Positions 1 to 10,400 of a DNA stretch of 64,000 nucleotides are shown here, piece by piece. The notes under the pieces are model-generated. The model saw nothing but the letters and a program-made list of their open reading frames with translations, was not told where the DNA came from and made no database searches. The DNA lies in NCBI GenBank assembly GCA_018830105.1, contig JAHJTC010000006.1, positions 62,001 through 126,000 on the forward strand, in the 5' to 3' direction. The stretch comes from Bacteroidota bacterium. GTDB lineage: Bacteria > Bacteroidota > Bacteroidia > Bacteroidales > F082. Numbering within the stretch: the stretch's first letter is position 1; the number at the start of each line of letters is the position of its first letter. Position numbers and translations under genes: made by a program.

Positions 1-300
1 AAGGATGCTGCTCAGTGCCAATCCCTGATCCGTATTAAAGTTTTCCATGGAGATATAAAAGTCTGCCCGCTGCTTTTGCGGTAAAGGTTTTCGGGATAAA
101 TCAACTTGTTCAGGTTTCGGGTGGTCGCTCAGGAGACCGACAACCGGATTATCATGATAAACGGCAACCGGTGCATAAATCGAATCGGTGGAAGTAGAAG
201 TACTTAGCGGCAAAGGCTCAGCCAGCTGCTTGCAGGCTGCAAGGGAAATAAGCAGCATCAAGGGCAATAAAGATAAACAGCTTGGTTGAGTTTTACGCAT
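1..300 (-). CDS. Lipoprotein, N-terminal part; possibly a two-component regulator-propeller protein (runs off the left edge)
   Basis: Only the first 100 codons are in the window; the reading frame is open to base 1. The start codon at 300 is followed by a basic N-terminus, a hydrophobic stretch and the lipobox LAAC, so the protein is probably a lipid-anchored envelope protein. A Pro/Ser/Thr-rich linker follows, and the last visible segment reads ENFNTDQGLALSSI. That resembles the first strand of the regulator-propeller repeats that form the sensor part of many Bacteroidota hybrid kinases and LytS-type kinases; this assignment is inference from a short match. A possible -7 box (TACTTTTG on the minus strand, 324-331) lies just upstream, but no clear -33 box was found at the right distance. 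Confidence 0.7.
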   Translation of the reverse strand, partial: MRKTQPSCLSLLPLMLLISLAACKQLAEPLPLSTSTSTDSIYAPVAVYHDNPVVGLLSDHPKPEQVDLSRKPLPQKQRADFYISMENFNTDQGLALSSIL

Positions 301-439
301 TACATCACAGGGATTTACCATCTCAAAAGTAAACTATTATTTAGATAATGGATATTTGAGAAAGATTCGCCACAATAGGTTACTCCAGAATGTCAGATTA
401 GACATTAATATGTGCTCATTATTTTTTAAAAATTAGCTA

Positions 440-470
440 TTGACTTTTTTTGCAAATGGCTGTAAATTTG
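440..470 (+). promoter_or_regulatory. Bacteroidota-type promoter for the PD40 propeller gene
   Basis: TTG at 440-442 and TAAATTTG at 463-470 are separated by 20 bp, matching the -33 / -7 (TAnnTTTG) pattern of the primary sigma factor in this phylum. The next gene starts 35 bp downstream at 506. Confidence 0.6.
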
Positions 471-505
471 TAGTTCACAAGTAGTTAAAACCTAATTAAA
501 ACAAC

Positions 506-1681
506 ATGAAACGAATTTTTACCTTAGCAATTTTGCTGACATTGAGCGCAATCAATTTGCTGGCTCAAGACTGCCATAATTATTGGGCAGTTGTATCTCC
601 CGATGGCAATTACCTCTATTTTTCGTCCGACCGGCAAGGTGAGGGATGGGATCTTTATCGCAGCAATATCGATGGATCAAATTTGCTTCACCTGACGAAT
701 TTCACAGGTAATGAGTTTTTCCCATCCGTTAGTCCGGATGGCAGTAAGGTGTTGTTTCAGCATGGCGACTATGGTGCACAAGCTGAGATATACGTCATGA
801 ACAACGATGGTAGCGAGCTTACGCGTTTAACGAACAATTCCATTTATGATGGTGCTCCAAGTTATTCGCCTGATGGCCAACAAATTCTTTTTTCGGCCTG
901 GGATACTGATTATTATCCTGAAATTTTTCTGATGGATACTGACGGGTCCAATGGGGTTCAATTGACAACAATGAGTGGGGCTTTTTGGAACTCTGCTCCA
1001 AGGTTTCATCCCTCAGGAGAAAAAATTTACTTTCAGGCCGGCTTCAATGCTGATGATCATTTAGCGATGATCAATACCGATGGTTCAGGATGGACGGATA
1101 TTACTGAAGCCAATACTTTTGGTTATACTGAGGCCAATATTTTCTTTAATGCTGATGGTTCTAAGATGACCTTTTTTACGACCGAAAACCTGGGGTATAA
1201 CAATGGCGGCGATTTGGTAATGGCCAATGCTGACGGATCAAACTGGACGTATCTCAGCAACGCGGCGCCAGGCGAATATTATTATCAGGCGAGTTTTCAT
1301 CCCAACAATGGAAAGCTATATGTAACTCATATGCCAGCAACGAGTGAGAAGTGGAATATTTACACCATGCAGCAGGATGGCAGCAATCTTGTGCCTTTGA
1401 CAAATTGCAGTCTCACAGGTTTGAATGAGGGAGAACAAATTGTAAAGGTTGAACTGAAGCCCAATCCTGTGCAGGATATGATGACGATAAATGTTACTGG
1501 TATTAAGGGAATTAAAAACCTGGAGATTGTATCGCTTACCGGCCAAACGATCCAAACCTTTGAATGGACGAATAACCCAAGTGAAATAATTGATCTTTCT
1601 GCATTGAGGGAAGGCGTTTATTTTTGTCGCATCTCAGGTGAAAACACAACAGTAACACGGAAATTTATGGTTGTTCGGTAA
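506..1681 (+). CDS. Secreted PD40/TolB-like beta-propeller protein with T9SS type A sorting domain
   Basis: A signal peptide (about residues 1-20, ending LLAQ) is followed by at least six repeats of the WD40-like PD40/TolB type, each with the core SPDG-x-x-hydrophobic-x-F and a D-G-S-N/E-L turn, spanning roughly residues 25-315. The last 75 residues form a typical T9SS type A C-terminal domain: it opens with KPNP, contains the SLTGQ turn and the LREGVYF strand, and ends in a basic strand (RKFMVVR). The protein should therefore cross the outer membrane by type IX secretion and be anchored or released at the surface. Propellers of this kind usually bind proteins or glycans; no catalytic residues were seen and the ligand is unknown. 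It has its own promoter and stands alone, with a 450-bp gap behind it. Confidence 0.9.
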   Translation: MKRIFTLAILLTLSAINLLAQDCHNYWAVVSPDGNYLYFSSDRQGEGWDLYRSNIDGSNLLHLTNFTGNEFFPSVSPDGSKVLFQHGDYGAQAEIYVMNNDGSELTRLTNNSIYDGAPSYSPDGQQILFSAWDTDYYPEIFLMDTDGSNGVQLTTMSGAFWNSAPRFHPSGEKIYFQAGFNADDHLAMINTDGSGWTDITEANTFGYTEANIFFNADGSKMTFFTTENLGYNNGGDLVMANADGSNWTYLSNAAPGEYYYQASFHPNNGKLYVTHMPATSEKWNIYTMQQDGSNLVPLTNCSLTGLNEGEQIVKVELKPNPVQDMMTINVTGIKGIKNLEIVSLTGQTIQTFEWTNNPSEIIDLSALREGVYFCRISGENTTVTRKFMVVR

Positions 1682-2128
1682 ATATACTGGGCTGGTGACG
1701 TGCCAGTGGCGCAGAGCAGCACACCCAAACCAGAGAAAGAGGCGAAATTGTTGTTACTGGTTTTATTTTTATTTTGCACGATGCAAAGGGATTACATTGT
1801 TTATTTCCAAGTTTGAACCTTGATTGCAACGAAAATCACAACAATAATTCGGCTTCTGACCATGGGGGGGAGATAACAACTTCTTCATTCACATGATCTT
1901 TTCATGCAACAACCATGAAGAAGTTTAAATGGTTTTCTTGGTTGTCATTGTTTCAAAATAGTATTGTATTGCGTAATAGCAATAAATAATCATGCTGGAT
2001 GAGGGAAATTTGTAGACATCAAGCTGCATCGGTTCAACCACCATTGCAGGTAAGTTAATTGCTGTTTTCCTGAAGTTCCAAACTGGCTATGCGAACCGAT
2101 CAGGAGCAAATTTATTGCTGCCGGTACA
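1682..2128. other. Gene-free stretch
   Basis: Gap between two converging genes. No ORF with coding character, no RNA gene and no clear terminator hairpin was seen; a run of eight G (1865-1871 region) is the only local oddity. Confidence 0.5.
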
Positions 2129-3016
2129 TTATTTTGTCAGCCTCAGACCAATAGATAAATCGATGCGAGATAAGTTTTCATAACTGTCTTTTTCGAGTTT
2201 GATTTTTTCTGTTGTGCCTCCGTATGATAAATCGTATTGTGTTAAAGTTCCTAACATATAGGATAGCTGAATTCCTAAGGCAAAATTTTCTGACAAGCCA
2301 ATATCATAACCAATATCCCAGCATAAGCCTACAGTACTGCTTTTAATTGTAAAATCCGTAAACAAAACGGCCTCATTTGTATAGCCCAAATAGCCAATGC
2401 TAAAATTCACTATAAAGCTATTTCTTTTGCTGGCATTTAAAAGTCGTGTACCGAAAAATGGGCCAATGAAATCTATTGAAATATCATCGCTCATCATGCC
2501 GTATTTTGTTGTCCCATCAGGTTGCACTACATAAATGTTATTGATTTCATTTTTTGATTTGTGCCTATTGTACTTAAGACCAAATCCAAGTTGTTCCGTG
2601 AAATAATAGGACAAATCCATTCCGTATTGATAGCCGGATTTCAAATCCTTCATATATTGCTCAAAATCAGGAGGAATGCTTGGCGAAATTTTGGCCAGCC
2701 TGTAACTCCAGCCTCCATTTATTGCTGCTCTGAAGTGTGGGTATATTTGATTGCCAATAATTTTTGCAGCCGGCACTTCCGACTGTTGATAAAAATTGTA
2801 TTGATGAAATTTTACCTGATCCAAAGGCAGTAACGTGCTTCTAATCTCCTCTTTATGCTTAAAAGTGAAGTATATATTGTCTGTTTTTATTTTTGATATT
2901 TTACAGTTCAATGAATCTCCCTCGTTGGTTACAATTAAATCTTGCGCCTGCATTGACATCGACATTATTGCAACGGACAGAATTACAAAAATATGCTTTA
3001 AATTGTTGTTTTTCAT
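2129..3016 (-). CDS. Predicted outer-membrane beta-barrel protein
   Basis: I place the start at 3016, eight codons inside the longest frame, because the signal peptide (KNNNLKHIFVILSVA to QAQ) then begins properly. After the signal comes a short domain with the pattern DLIVTNEGDSLNCKISKI, seen at the N-terminus of many Bacteroidota envelope proteins of unknown role. It is followed by alternating hydrophobic/polar strands with aromatic residues at their ends (GYQYGMDLSYYFTEQLGFGL and later IDLSIGLRLTK as the last strand), the pattern of a small outer-membrane barrel. No known enzyme or transporter signature was found. It faces away from the PD40 gene and shares its strand with the genes to the right. 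Confidence 0.75.
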   Translation of the reverse strand: MKNNNLKHIFVILSVAIMSMSMQAQDLIVTNEGDSLNCKISKIKTDNIYFTFKHKEEIRSTLLPLDQVKFHQYNFYQQSEVPAAKIIGNQIYPHFRAAINGGWSYRLAKISPSIPPDFEQYMKDLKSGYQYGMDLSYYFTEQLGFGLKYNRHKSKNEINNIYVVQPDGTTKYGMMSDDISIDFIGPFFGTRLLNASKRNSFIVNFSIGYLGYTNEAVLFTDFTIKSSTVGLCWDIGYDIGLSENFALGIQLSYMLGTLTQYDLSYGGTTEKIKLEKDSYENLSRIDLSIGLRLTK

Positions 3017-3199
3017 TGTGTTTAGAATTTGGTTATTCATTATCCTGGATACTTTTAATTTGTGATTTATGCGTTTGAGGTTTTGTTGCTATTTCATTTC
3101 TGAAAATTGTAAAATTTCCTGATCATGATCCGCGCTATTGATAATCCATTCAAATATTCAGTTGTCATTAAAGAACATCAAGGTTCGTTTTCTGTTTTT

Positions 3200-3910
3200 T
3201 TAATCTATGGACTGGTACTCAGCTTTCCCCGTTTGATTGTCGACAAGTTCTAATTTTGCGCGTCCAACAAATGCCCCCATTTTTACACTGCAACGGATGT
3301 AATATTCATTCCCTAATTCAATATTTATGGGCAATTCTGCTTTTGCTTCAGTTTTTGCCCAGAGCGTATTTCGCCCGTCTTTGCTGATTTTGATCGTCTC
3401 TTTCCATTTGTTCTTAACTCTGCAAATAACAGTATCACCTAAATGCAAATCGTAACTTATTAATGATCCAAGTCCGCGATGGCGATAAACATGGAGTAAG
3501 GCATAATCAGCGTCAATTAAGGAGCTATCCACCACTGCACTTGCGGGGATATGATCAAAGTTCTCAACTTTCAGTATTTTGGCAGTTATCCTGTGACAAG
3601 AACTACCCATCGCGCTGGGCGGAGTATGTTCGGTGATCTTTATGGCATTGCCGCCAATTTTACGCGCCTCCATTTTTGCATTGTCTATTACAAGATCCCA
3701 TCCGCAATTGGTCGAAAAGCCACTATCACCGATTTTCACTTCACCCAATTCCTCAGAATCTGTTGGCACAGGGTCTTGCAAGCCTAATAATCTAACTTCG
3801 TCCCGATAATCGAGGGCCGAATAATTTTTACTTACTGTTGTTGAAATCTTTGGTGTGCATGAACTTATTATCAAAGCACAGCCGATTAATAGCATTGAAA
3901 GTTGTTTCAT
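3200..3910 (-). CDS. Lipoprotein of unknown function
   Basis: The start at 3910 is preferred over an upstream ATG because it gives a compact lipoprotein signal: MKQLSMLLIG, a hydrophobic core, then the lipobox ISSC about 17 residues in. The mature part of about 220 residues has no family I can name. It includes a stretch (KMEARKIGGNAIKITEHTPP) like those of small envelope proteins that sense or buffer stress, and a beta-rich C-terminal half (DYALLHVYRHRGLG...). It is probably exported to the periplasm or outer membrane by the Lol route. Neighbours are on the same strand but with gaps over 100 bp, so an operon is not evident. Confidence 0.75.
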   Translation of the reverse strand: MKQLSMLLIGCALIISSCTPKISTTVSKNYSALDYRDEVRLLGLQDPVPTDSEELGEVKIGDSGFSTNCGWDLVIDNAKMEARKIGGNAIKITEHTPPSAMGSSCHRITAKILKVENFDHIPASAVVDSSLIDADYALLHVYRHRGLGSLISYDLHLGDTVICRVKNKWKETIKISKDGRNTLWAKTEAKAELPINIELGNEYYIRCSVKMGAFVGRAKLELVDNQTGKAEYQSID

Positions 3911-4014
3911 TTTATGTTGTATTTTGGTTAATGAAGATTTTACTGTTGGTTTATTTTTCAATTTCAATAGTTAAACATGTATTATTGTTTTTGGGCAGCG
4001 GTTTAAACTATCTA

Positions 4015-4380
4015 CTACGCCTCTCTCAAAATCTTTTCCATCTTTCTGCCCTTGGCCAATTCGTCCACCAATTTGTCCAGATACCTTATTTGTTGTGTTA
4101 AGGGATTTGCAATTTCTTCTACGCGATAACCGCAGATTACACCTTTAATCTGTTGGGCATTGGGGTTCAGTTTGGCTTGCTGAAAGAATGTTTCAAAAGT
4201 GGCTTTTTGGTCAAGCAATTCCTGCAATTTATTGTCATCAAAACCGGTGAGCCAGCTAATCACTTGATGTAATTCCGTTTTTGTCCTGCCTTTGCGCTCA
4301 ACTTTTGTGATATAGTGCGGATATACCGATGCAAAAGTCATTTTTGCCATTCGCTCATCGTGTTCGGCTGTAGTTTTCAT
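4015..4380 (-). CDS. DUF2200 family protein
   Basis: The protein matches the DUF2200 family over its whole length: it opens MKTTAEHDERMAKMTFASVY, followed by the conserved HQVISWLTGFD, FETFFQQAKLNPNA, GVICGYRVEEI and a C-terminal DKLVDELAKGRKMEKI. About 121 residues is the usual length. The family is cytosolic and of unknown biochemical function. I chose the ATG at 4380 rather than the one nine bases upstream because most family members start at this methionine. No signal peptide or membrane segment. The DUF3795 gene lies 50 bp upstream on the same strand and may be cotranscribed. Confidence 0.88.
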   Translation of the reverse strand: MKTTAEHDERMAKMTFASVYPHYITKVERKGRTKTELHQVISWLTGFDDNKLQELLDQKATFETFFQQAKLNPNAQQIKGVICGYRVEEIANPLTQQIRYLDKLVDELAKGRKMEKILREA

Positions 4381-4429
4381 CGTTGTCATTTTTCTAGTTG
4401 ATTTTTGCTATTTACTCTTTAGATTTACG

Positions 4430-4849
4430 CTATTTCGATAATGCTGTTTTGCAGTTCAAACAAAAATCGCGATGGACCGAAATCCCTGAACCACAGACAG
4501 CACAAGTCCATTTGTTTTGCTCATTTTCAAGAAAATATTCAATGCCATTCGCGTTTATGAAATTCAGATTTGCGATCATACTCATGCGGTATTTGGTTCG
4601 GTAGCGTTTGTCAAGCTGTTTTAGTCTTGTGCAAGGATACTTAGGGCAATCGTAGCAAAACCCGGATGCTGTTTTTGCCAATAATTCACAATTTACGATG
4701 GCACAGCTTCTGCAAGCAGCAGGTTTGTTCAAGTCATCTTTTTTGAAGCATCCGCCACAGGGTTTCTTTTCGCGCAAATAGCCAATGCATAGCCCGCAGT
4801 TCATGCCGCAGGCCGCAATCAGTCCCTGGTATTTATGTTCCTGAGTCAT
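4430..4849 (-). CDS. DUF3795 domain cysteine-rich protein
   Basis: This 139-residue protein carries the DUF3795 cysteine pattern: CGMNCGLC near the N-terminus, CGGC, CRSC, C-x-DCPKYPC in the middle. It is followed by an extra C-terminal CxxC...CxxC pair (TCAVCGSG, FCLNCK) that looks like a small zinc ribbon. DUF3795 proteins probably bind zinc or an iron-sulphur centre; the role is unknown. No export signal is visible, so it should be cytosolic. It precedes the DUF2200 gene by about 50 bp. Confidence 0.88.
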   Translation of the reverse strand: MTQEHKYQGLIAACGMNCGLCIGYLREKKPCGGCFKKDDLNKPAACRSCAIVNCELLAKTASGFCYDCPKYPCTRLKQLDKRYRTKYRMSMIANLNFINANGIEYFLENEQNKWTCAVCGSGISVHRDFCLNCKTALSK

Positions 4850-4903
4850 TGTTTTGGGCTGTATTTGTAATGATATACTGTAAACCGATCGTTAAAATGG
4901 GCT

Positions 4904-5521
4904 TCATATAATATTCATCCTTTTTATCGCTATGGAATAGCCGAACTGGTTAACAATTCTGAAACTCCCAATTTTTACTTTACCTTGTACTACAGGCTCT
5001 AAAGTGAATAAATTGAACCCATTAACAATTGTAAAATTTGCTCTTAACGAAACCCCTGCATTAATTAATTCACTTTCATTTCCCCACTCAAACTGCATAA
5101 AAAACCTTGTATTCGAATTGCGAAATTGTTGTCTAACGCCACCAACTAAGCTTAATTTTTGAGTTTTATGCTGATAATTGTATCCATATCCAAGTTCAAA
5201 ATAGAGCATATCTGATGGCTTTGATTGAATTAAATGCGTCTCTTCACCTTGTTCCCAATAGTCATTAAAGTTAAAAGGATCAAACCTGATGGTTCCGGTA
5301 TTAAGCTGTAAACTCCCAATCAGTATATGATTTTTTAGTTGACCTGCAAAACTGTAATTCAATCCGAAATTGTTTATACTTGCACCGATTTGTATTTCGT
5401 TCGATCTGTTAAAAAGTGGGGAATTTAGTGTAACAGGTGTGTATAAGGCTTCTTTGGATTGGCAAAAGGCTTCAATAGTTATGAATGCGGTTAAGAAGAT
5501 AAGTAAAGAAGTCCTTTTCAT
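4904..5521 (-). CDS. Predicted outer-membrane beta-barrel protein
   Basis: A signal peptide of about 20 residues (ending EAFCQ) precedes 185 residues built of alternating strands with aromatic girdle residues (LYFELGYGYNYQH, RFFMQFEWGNES, FNLFTLEPVVQG) and a terminal strand region, as in eight-stranded outer-membrane barrels. No enzyme motif. It lies just upstream of the DUF3795 gene (54 bp) on the same strand. The substrate or partner cannot be told. Confidence 0.72.
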   Translation of the reverse strand: MKRTSLLIFLTAFITIEAFCQSKEALYTPVTLNSPLFNRSNEIQIGASINNFGLNYSFAGQLKNHILIGSLQLNTGTIRFDPFNFNDYWEQGEETHLIQSKPSDMLYFELGYGYNYQHKTQKLSLVGGVRQQFRNSNTRFFMQFEWGNESELINAGVSLRANFTIVNGFNLFTLEPVVQGKVKIGSFRIVNQFGYSIAIKRMNII

Positions 5522-5569
5522 CTTATTTCAATTTTATTCTCACAGCCTGTTAGGTTTCATGGCATTTTG

Positions 5570-6439
5570 TTATTCAAACAGTTTCTTGTTCGTTTCAATA
5601 AACGATTTTAATGTCGTTGGCTTTTTCCCTGTCAATCGCTCGTAAAAATCAGAAATCTTTGGCGCTTTCTGAAATCTGGGCAAAAAGTGAAGCAGTAGCA
5701 ATACGAGAATCATTCCTTTTTCCATGCCTTCCCGCTTTTTAATCCAATAGAATTTGAAAGGATTAACATTCCTAAAGCGAATAGGATTTTCTATTGCCAT
5801 ATTGATGAGCGCGGTTACTGTTGCAAAACTTTCGTTTTCCAATCCGGTTAGTTCAAATGCCTGGTTTTTGTAGTCATCGAAATTGTCGAGTAAAATCGCT
5901 GCTGCTTCACCAATATTTGCGACATCAATCCAGTTGAATTTCGCTTGTCCTGAAGGCAAAATAATCGCTCGTTTGGTTTGTATATCCTTAATCAGCGTTG
6001 TTGTCAGGTTTTGCATAAAGTAAGCCGGGCGAAGAAAAATGTAATCCAATCCATGTTCAATTATTAATCGCTCAATTTTGTTATGTGGAATCACTTTGCT
6101 TTTTTCTGCGCCCTGAACCGATAAAAATACAATCCTGTTGACCTTGTTTTTCTTAATCGCTGCCAGCAAAGGTTTAAAATATTTATCAACATCGGACAGA
6201 TGCGGAGGGCGTAACAGGAATAATGTATCAATACCGGCTAGCGCCTGATCAAAGGAGTCCGCATCTTCAAAATCAAAATATGCGTAACCTAGATTTGGAT
6301 AGGCGTTAAAAACGGTTTTGGCCTGCTCAATATTTCTAACCGCAGCAGTTATTCTATTTGAGGCTATAGCTTTGTATAAAAACCGAATCACCTCAAAACC
6401 AATGTTACCGGTTGCTCCTGTTATCAGTATGTTTTTCAT
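5570..6439 (-). CDS. NmrA-like NAD(P)-binding protein (atypical short-chain dehydrogenase)
   Basis: The N-terminus has the Rossmann dinucleotide motif GATGNIG at residues 8-14 after a beta strand (KNILIT). It continues with the layout of the NmrA/SDR-a5 group: AAVRN for the adenosine phosphate, DTLFLLRPPH, RIVFLSVQGAE, and a downstream FLRPAYFMQNL. Members reduce quinones or act as redox-sensing regulators; the active-site YxxxK of classical SDRs is absent, as in NmrA. At 289 residues it is the usual length. There is a hydrophobic stretch near residues 245-257 (MILVLLLLHFLP), odd for a soluble protein and possibly a membrane-touching helix. Probably monocistronic. Confidence 0.87.
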   Translation of the reverse strand: MKNILITGATGNIGFEVIRFLYKAIASNRITAAVRNIEQAKTVFNAYPNLGYAYFDFEDADSFDQALAGIDTLFLLRPPHLSDVDKYFKPLLAAIKKNKVNRIVFLSVQGAEKSKVIPHNKIERLIIEHGLDYIFLRPAYFMQNLTTTLIKDIQTKRAIILPSGQAKFNWIDVANIGEAAAILLDNFDDYKNQAFELTGLENESFATVTALINMAIENPIRFRNVNPFKFYWIKKREGMEKGMILVLLLLHFLPRFQKAPKISDFYERLTGKKPTTLKSFIETNKKLFE

Positions 6440-6507
6440 TGGTTTTTTTTTTTGCTGGTCAATTCTAAAAAAATTAAAAGGGTTTTTAAAAACTGATAGA
6501 AATTTCT

Positions 6508-6822
6508 TTATGGGAAAACGACTTCTTTATCTCGATCAAGATTTATTGTACCTTCTTGAATTGTTGGAAATAATAGATAACCTGATTGTTGAGAAATCTT
6601 CCATGCATAAGTTCCTTTCTCCAAGGAGTAGTTTTTAAAGGTCTTACCTAGGATCGTACTACTATTCCCATCAACTTCAATCAAATACGGATTATTTGAG
6701 GTATTAGTAAATCTCAATTCATAACGAGGTGTTAGATCTTCATTGTCTTTTTTACAACTCACGAAGGATACCGAAAGGGCTAAAAAAAATGATACCAGAA
6801 AGATGCTTAAATAGCGTTTCAT
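6508..6822 (-). CDS. Small lipoprotein
   Basis: 104 residues with a lipoprotein signal: hydrophobic residues 5-20 followed by FVSC, then a KKDNEDL acidic/basic start of the mature part, which is typical for Bacteroidota surface lipoproteins. The remaining 80 residues are predicted all-beta (YELRFTNTSNNPYLIEVDG), similar in feel to small Ig-like domains. No function can be assigned. Confidence 0.75.
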   Translation of the reverse strand: MKRYLSIFLVSFFLALSVSFVSCKKDNEDLTPRYELRFTNTSNNPYLIEVDGNSSTILGKTFKNYSLEKGTYAWKISQQSGYLLFPTIQEGTINLDRDKEVVFP

Positions 6823-7104
6823 TTAAGTAGATTTTGGTTGGTGAACTAAATTGTTGTTCAAATCAGCTAATCGTGTGGTGCGGCGTAGTTTTAGTTAGCA
6901 GGCGTAAAAGTAGAACTTCCGAAATAACCTGGCAAATTATTTTGAAAAATTACCGAAGGCACATTTTTTTTGAACGCAACCACTTTTTGGGGATTAATAA
7001 TAAATCAGGCCGCTATGTAGGTCATTCAAATTTCTTTGATAGCAAGAGCTGTTTTTAAGAGGCCTATCGAAAACAGGTGGGATGGTTTTCTCCAGTCAAA
7101 TAGT
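6823..7104. other. Short gap without a recognisable gene
   Basis: Open frames here have no coding character. No hairpin with a T-run stands out. Confidence 0.4.
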
Positions 7105-7362
7105 TCAGAGAGTAAACATCCCTATTTTTTGTCTAATATCTTCCAGCTGTTCTTTCCTTAAATCCCACACCTTCTTGCCGCCATAAGCCGCGCCTAGCGT
7201 TAGTAAAATCGCCAGTCCGGAGCCGATTGGAGCGCCGCCGCCTACTACCTCACCACCCGATTGCGGGTCTTCCGGCGGATCAGGTGGTTGGGCATTGGTG
7301 TTCAGAGAAAAGCCTAATATCAGGAAAACTATCAAGATGAAACCAGTTTTTATTTTTTTCAT
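7105..7362 (-). CDS. Small exported protein with PIGSG...YGGKK C-terminal membrane motif (PID-CTERM-like)
   Basis: A signal peptide (to NTNAQ, about residue 24) is followed by a Pro/Gly-rich linker. Then comes PIGSGLAILLTLGAAYGGKK, a single hydrophobic helix bracketed by PI and KK, and a charged tail. The tripartite layout (motif, helix, basic residues) is that of short C-terminal sorting tags; Bacteroidota have a related PID...G-Y-G-x-KK class sometimes called PID-CTERM. Here D is replaced by G. The paralogue at 16237-16464 keeps the same motif. Unlike a pure tag protein it extends about 20 residues past the basic cluster (LEDIRQKIGMF). Located 66 bp downstream of the large beta-helix gene on the same strand, so possibly cotranscribed. 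Confidence 0.75.
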   Translation of the reverse strand: MKKIKTGFILIVFLILGFSLNTNAQPPDPPEDPQSGGEVVGGGAPIGSGLAILLTLGAAYGGKKVWDLRKEQLEDIRQKIGMFTL

Positions 7363-7427
7363 GGTATGTGAGTTTTATTGTTATCGCTTGTCTAGATTAA
7401 AAACACCTTTCAAATGAGGATGAAAGC

Positions 7428-10400
7428 CTATTGTATCCATATTTTTTTCACTGTTACTGATTTTTTATTGCCAAAGCGAACCAAATAAACTCCAGAGGCT
7501 AATTGAAGCGTAGTGGAATATGTGCCGTTCAGGCTAAGCTTTTCCAGCAGCAGTTGATGTCCTGCCAGATCAGTAATGGTAAGGATCCCGTTTTGCTGTC
7601 CGTTAGGCGATTGCAGATAAAGCCGGTTTTCGTAAGCGAAAATGGAAATAGATTCAGCAGCCGCCATATCAGCTACATCCATGAGGGATAAATGCAAAAT
7701 AAACCGGTTTTCATCCTCCGGCTCATCCCACGAAAAAGCATAATCGCCCGATAACAGATCCGTAAAAGTATTTTCTTTCAAATCTTCTAGTACAACACTT
7801 TCCAGTTCGCCAGCATCTTGTAAACCAATACGGTACACCCCCGGCTGGGAATTGGCAAATCCTAGTGGCACGACAGCCTCAAAAGGCCTTACATCAATAC
7901 TGAGTGGCCCGTCGGGCGACATGCTGTAAATTTGCGAGATGCCCTCATTTTGCGTAAGTAGTTTCCAGGCATCGATAGGTAATTCAAAACCCGAAGCAGC
8001 GTTTTCGTCGAAACGAAGATGTAGTTCGTCCGTATAGTTTTCATCTGAAGCAGCAAGGATGAGCCCATTGGACAGCTTATTTAAGTCATCATCTTTGTAA
8101 AAGTTATTGGCTCCTGTATGTGTACGCACGTTGTTTTGGAAAGAAAGCGTAGCCTCTGCATCAGTATAGACAAAGAATCCCTGCATAGGGGCGATGTATT
8201 GCGAACCGGTTCCACTGCCATTATTCCACGAGAGGTAAGACTCAGAAACAGGATCCCAATAATAAACAGCACCATAGGTATCATCAAGCAGACTCCAGTC
8301 GATGGCCGAAGGATAGGGATTTCCCACCAGGTTAAAGCCCTGCATGCCTCCACTTCCCGAAGCAGACAAAGCAATTTGTTGTGCTCCGGTATTGGGCGTG
8401 CCGTTAAAAGTGTGCGTAGTTGTTTTAGATTGGCCATACAGATAGTAGCCGGTTGCCGGAATAAGCAGCTCATTGGGGTCAGTTATGTAATCCCATGATG
8501 AAGTGGTTTCATTCCAATTTAACAGATAATCCCCTGCAAACATGCCTGCACTGCTGTTATTATTTGGAGGTGAAATGATATGGTATTCGCCATCAGACAG
8601 GGTAAGTTCGGCGTTGATAGTTCCTTTATTGTTGATGATTCCTTCTGTAATTAGTGAGCCACCAGAATTGATTGTTAGGGCAGCCTCAGCATTAACAATG
8701 ATGCTATTGCAGGATGCACCTATTGTCGTAGAAATAACCGGACTTATTCCGTTGGCAGTGATTAAGACATCATCGTCAGAGGTGGGTACTGTTGCAGGGT
8801 TCCAGTTATCAGCTGTGTTCCAGTCGGCACTTATATTGCCTGTCCAGGTATTTGGATAAAGCTGTGTATGTGCGGCGTTGGTCCAGGGGGCATAGCTGAC
8901 TGGTCCTGTGTTTTCATGAATGCCGGCATTAATTTCGGCAGCTTCTACTGTTCCCCACCAGATGTAGCCGGCTTCAATAGCATCAGGGCTGTTATTGGAA
9001 ATATTAAAAGTCGTATTACTGTGGATATCATTCCAGGAGGCCAGTGAACTGCCAAAATTTAAAGTGTTTTCTCCGTCAGCACCCACATAAATTCCATTAG
9101 TGCCATTTTCCCTGATCGAAGTATTGGTAAATGTTGCGGAAGCGTTTTGGTTTAAATAAAAACCATTGGCGTTGCTGCTGTCAATCAAACAGTTTTGAAA
9201 ATTTGCAGCAGCATTGATCATGGCTATCATTGCGGCTGTATCGTTTTTAGTTTCCGTATAAAAACCGCCATGCGAAAAGTTGCAATGGTTCATCTCGCTG
9301 ATTTTTTCATCGTTTTGAAAAAGCATATGTTTCCAGTGGCCGTCGCTTTCGGGCATGCGGGTAAAAGTGATAGTCGAATCAGCAGTACCTGTTGCCGAGA
9401 GCATGCCGTCCACCCAAAAAGTTACTTCATCTGCTAAATAAAAAGTATTTCCTTTTTCGATGGTTAGCGTGTCACCGTCCATTAAAGAAATATGTTGGCT
9501 AATCTCGTAAGGAACACCATGGTTTCGCCAGGTTCCCTGATGGAATTGCCCGTCGAAAGCGCCGGGTTCGTAACCGCCGGTTACCTTTATGGCATCGTGG
9601 CCGTTGGAGTGGATATTGATATTTTCGGTAAAAAACCGTAATACATCAGCAGGGGCTACAATGGCATAACCTCCATTGCCGTATATGTTAGTATGGCTCA
9701 GGTTTGTGTAATTGTACCAAAACCATTCAGAATTAAGGCCGTGTGTTTGGTTGTGATGAATATTACTGTTGGTGATGCTAAGGAATTTTCCATCACCGCC
9801 TCCCATGTTTATAATACCGCTGCTACCGCTGTATGAGATATCGCAGTGCGAAAGGTAAACCTCTGAGTTTTCGGTGTAGATATTTGGTTCCCATTCTGAT
9901 TGCCCGGCATATTTAATATCGCAATAAGTGAGGTGACTGGTGTCGGTAGCATGGTGGAAGTTCAGTCCCTGCCAGTCCTGAGGGCCGGGATCGTTTTGTG
10001 CTGAGGTAAATACAATATGTTGATCGCTGGTGCCAATTGCATTTAGAGATGACTTAACAGTCAAATCAGTATAGGGCAAAAACTTCAGCACAGCGCCGGG
10101 TTCTAGGGTTAATTTGCCAGGGTCTGTCCGAATCTGTTTATAAACATAATATTCGAGATCTCCCGGCCAGGTGGCATCATCTGTCATGTAACCACCTGCA
10201 ATTTCTATCCTTTCATTGCGTTGATTGCCAGCAATTGTCGAATTGTACAGGCCACCAACCATATTCATGGGAAGTCGAACCGCCGGCCCCTGGTTGTTGG
10301 TAATTTGTGCTGCATTTAATGTCCCGCCACTGTACTGGTGATTGCAAAAAATTCCGTAGCTGCCGTTTTGCATGATGATGCAACTGTCGATCATTGGTTC

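Noticed and set aside
8118..8498. 126-codon plus-strand frame inside the beta-helix gene
   Set aside because: Shadow of a repetitive secreted protein gene; the minus-strand frame continues through it with clear domains.
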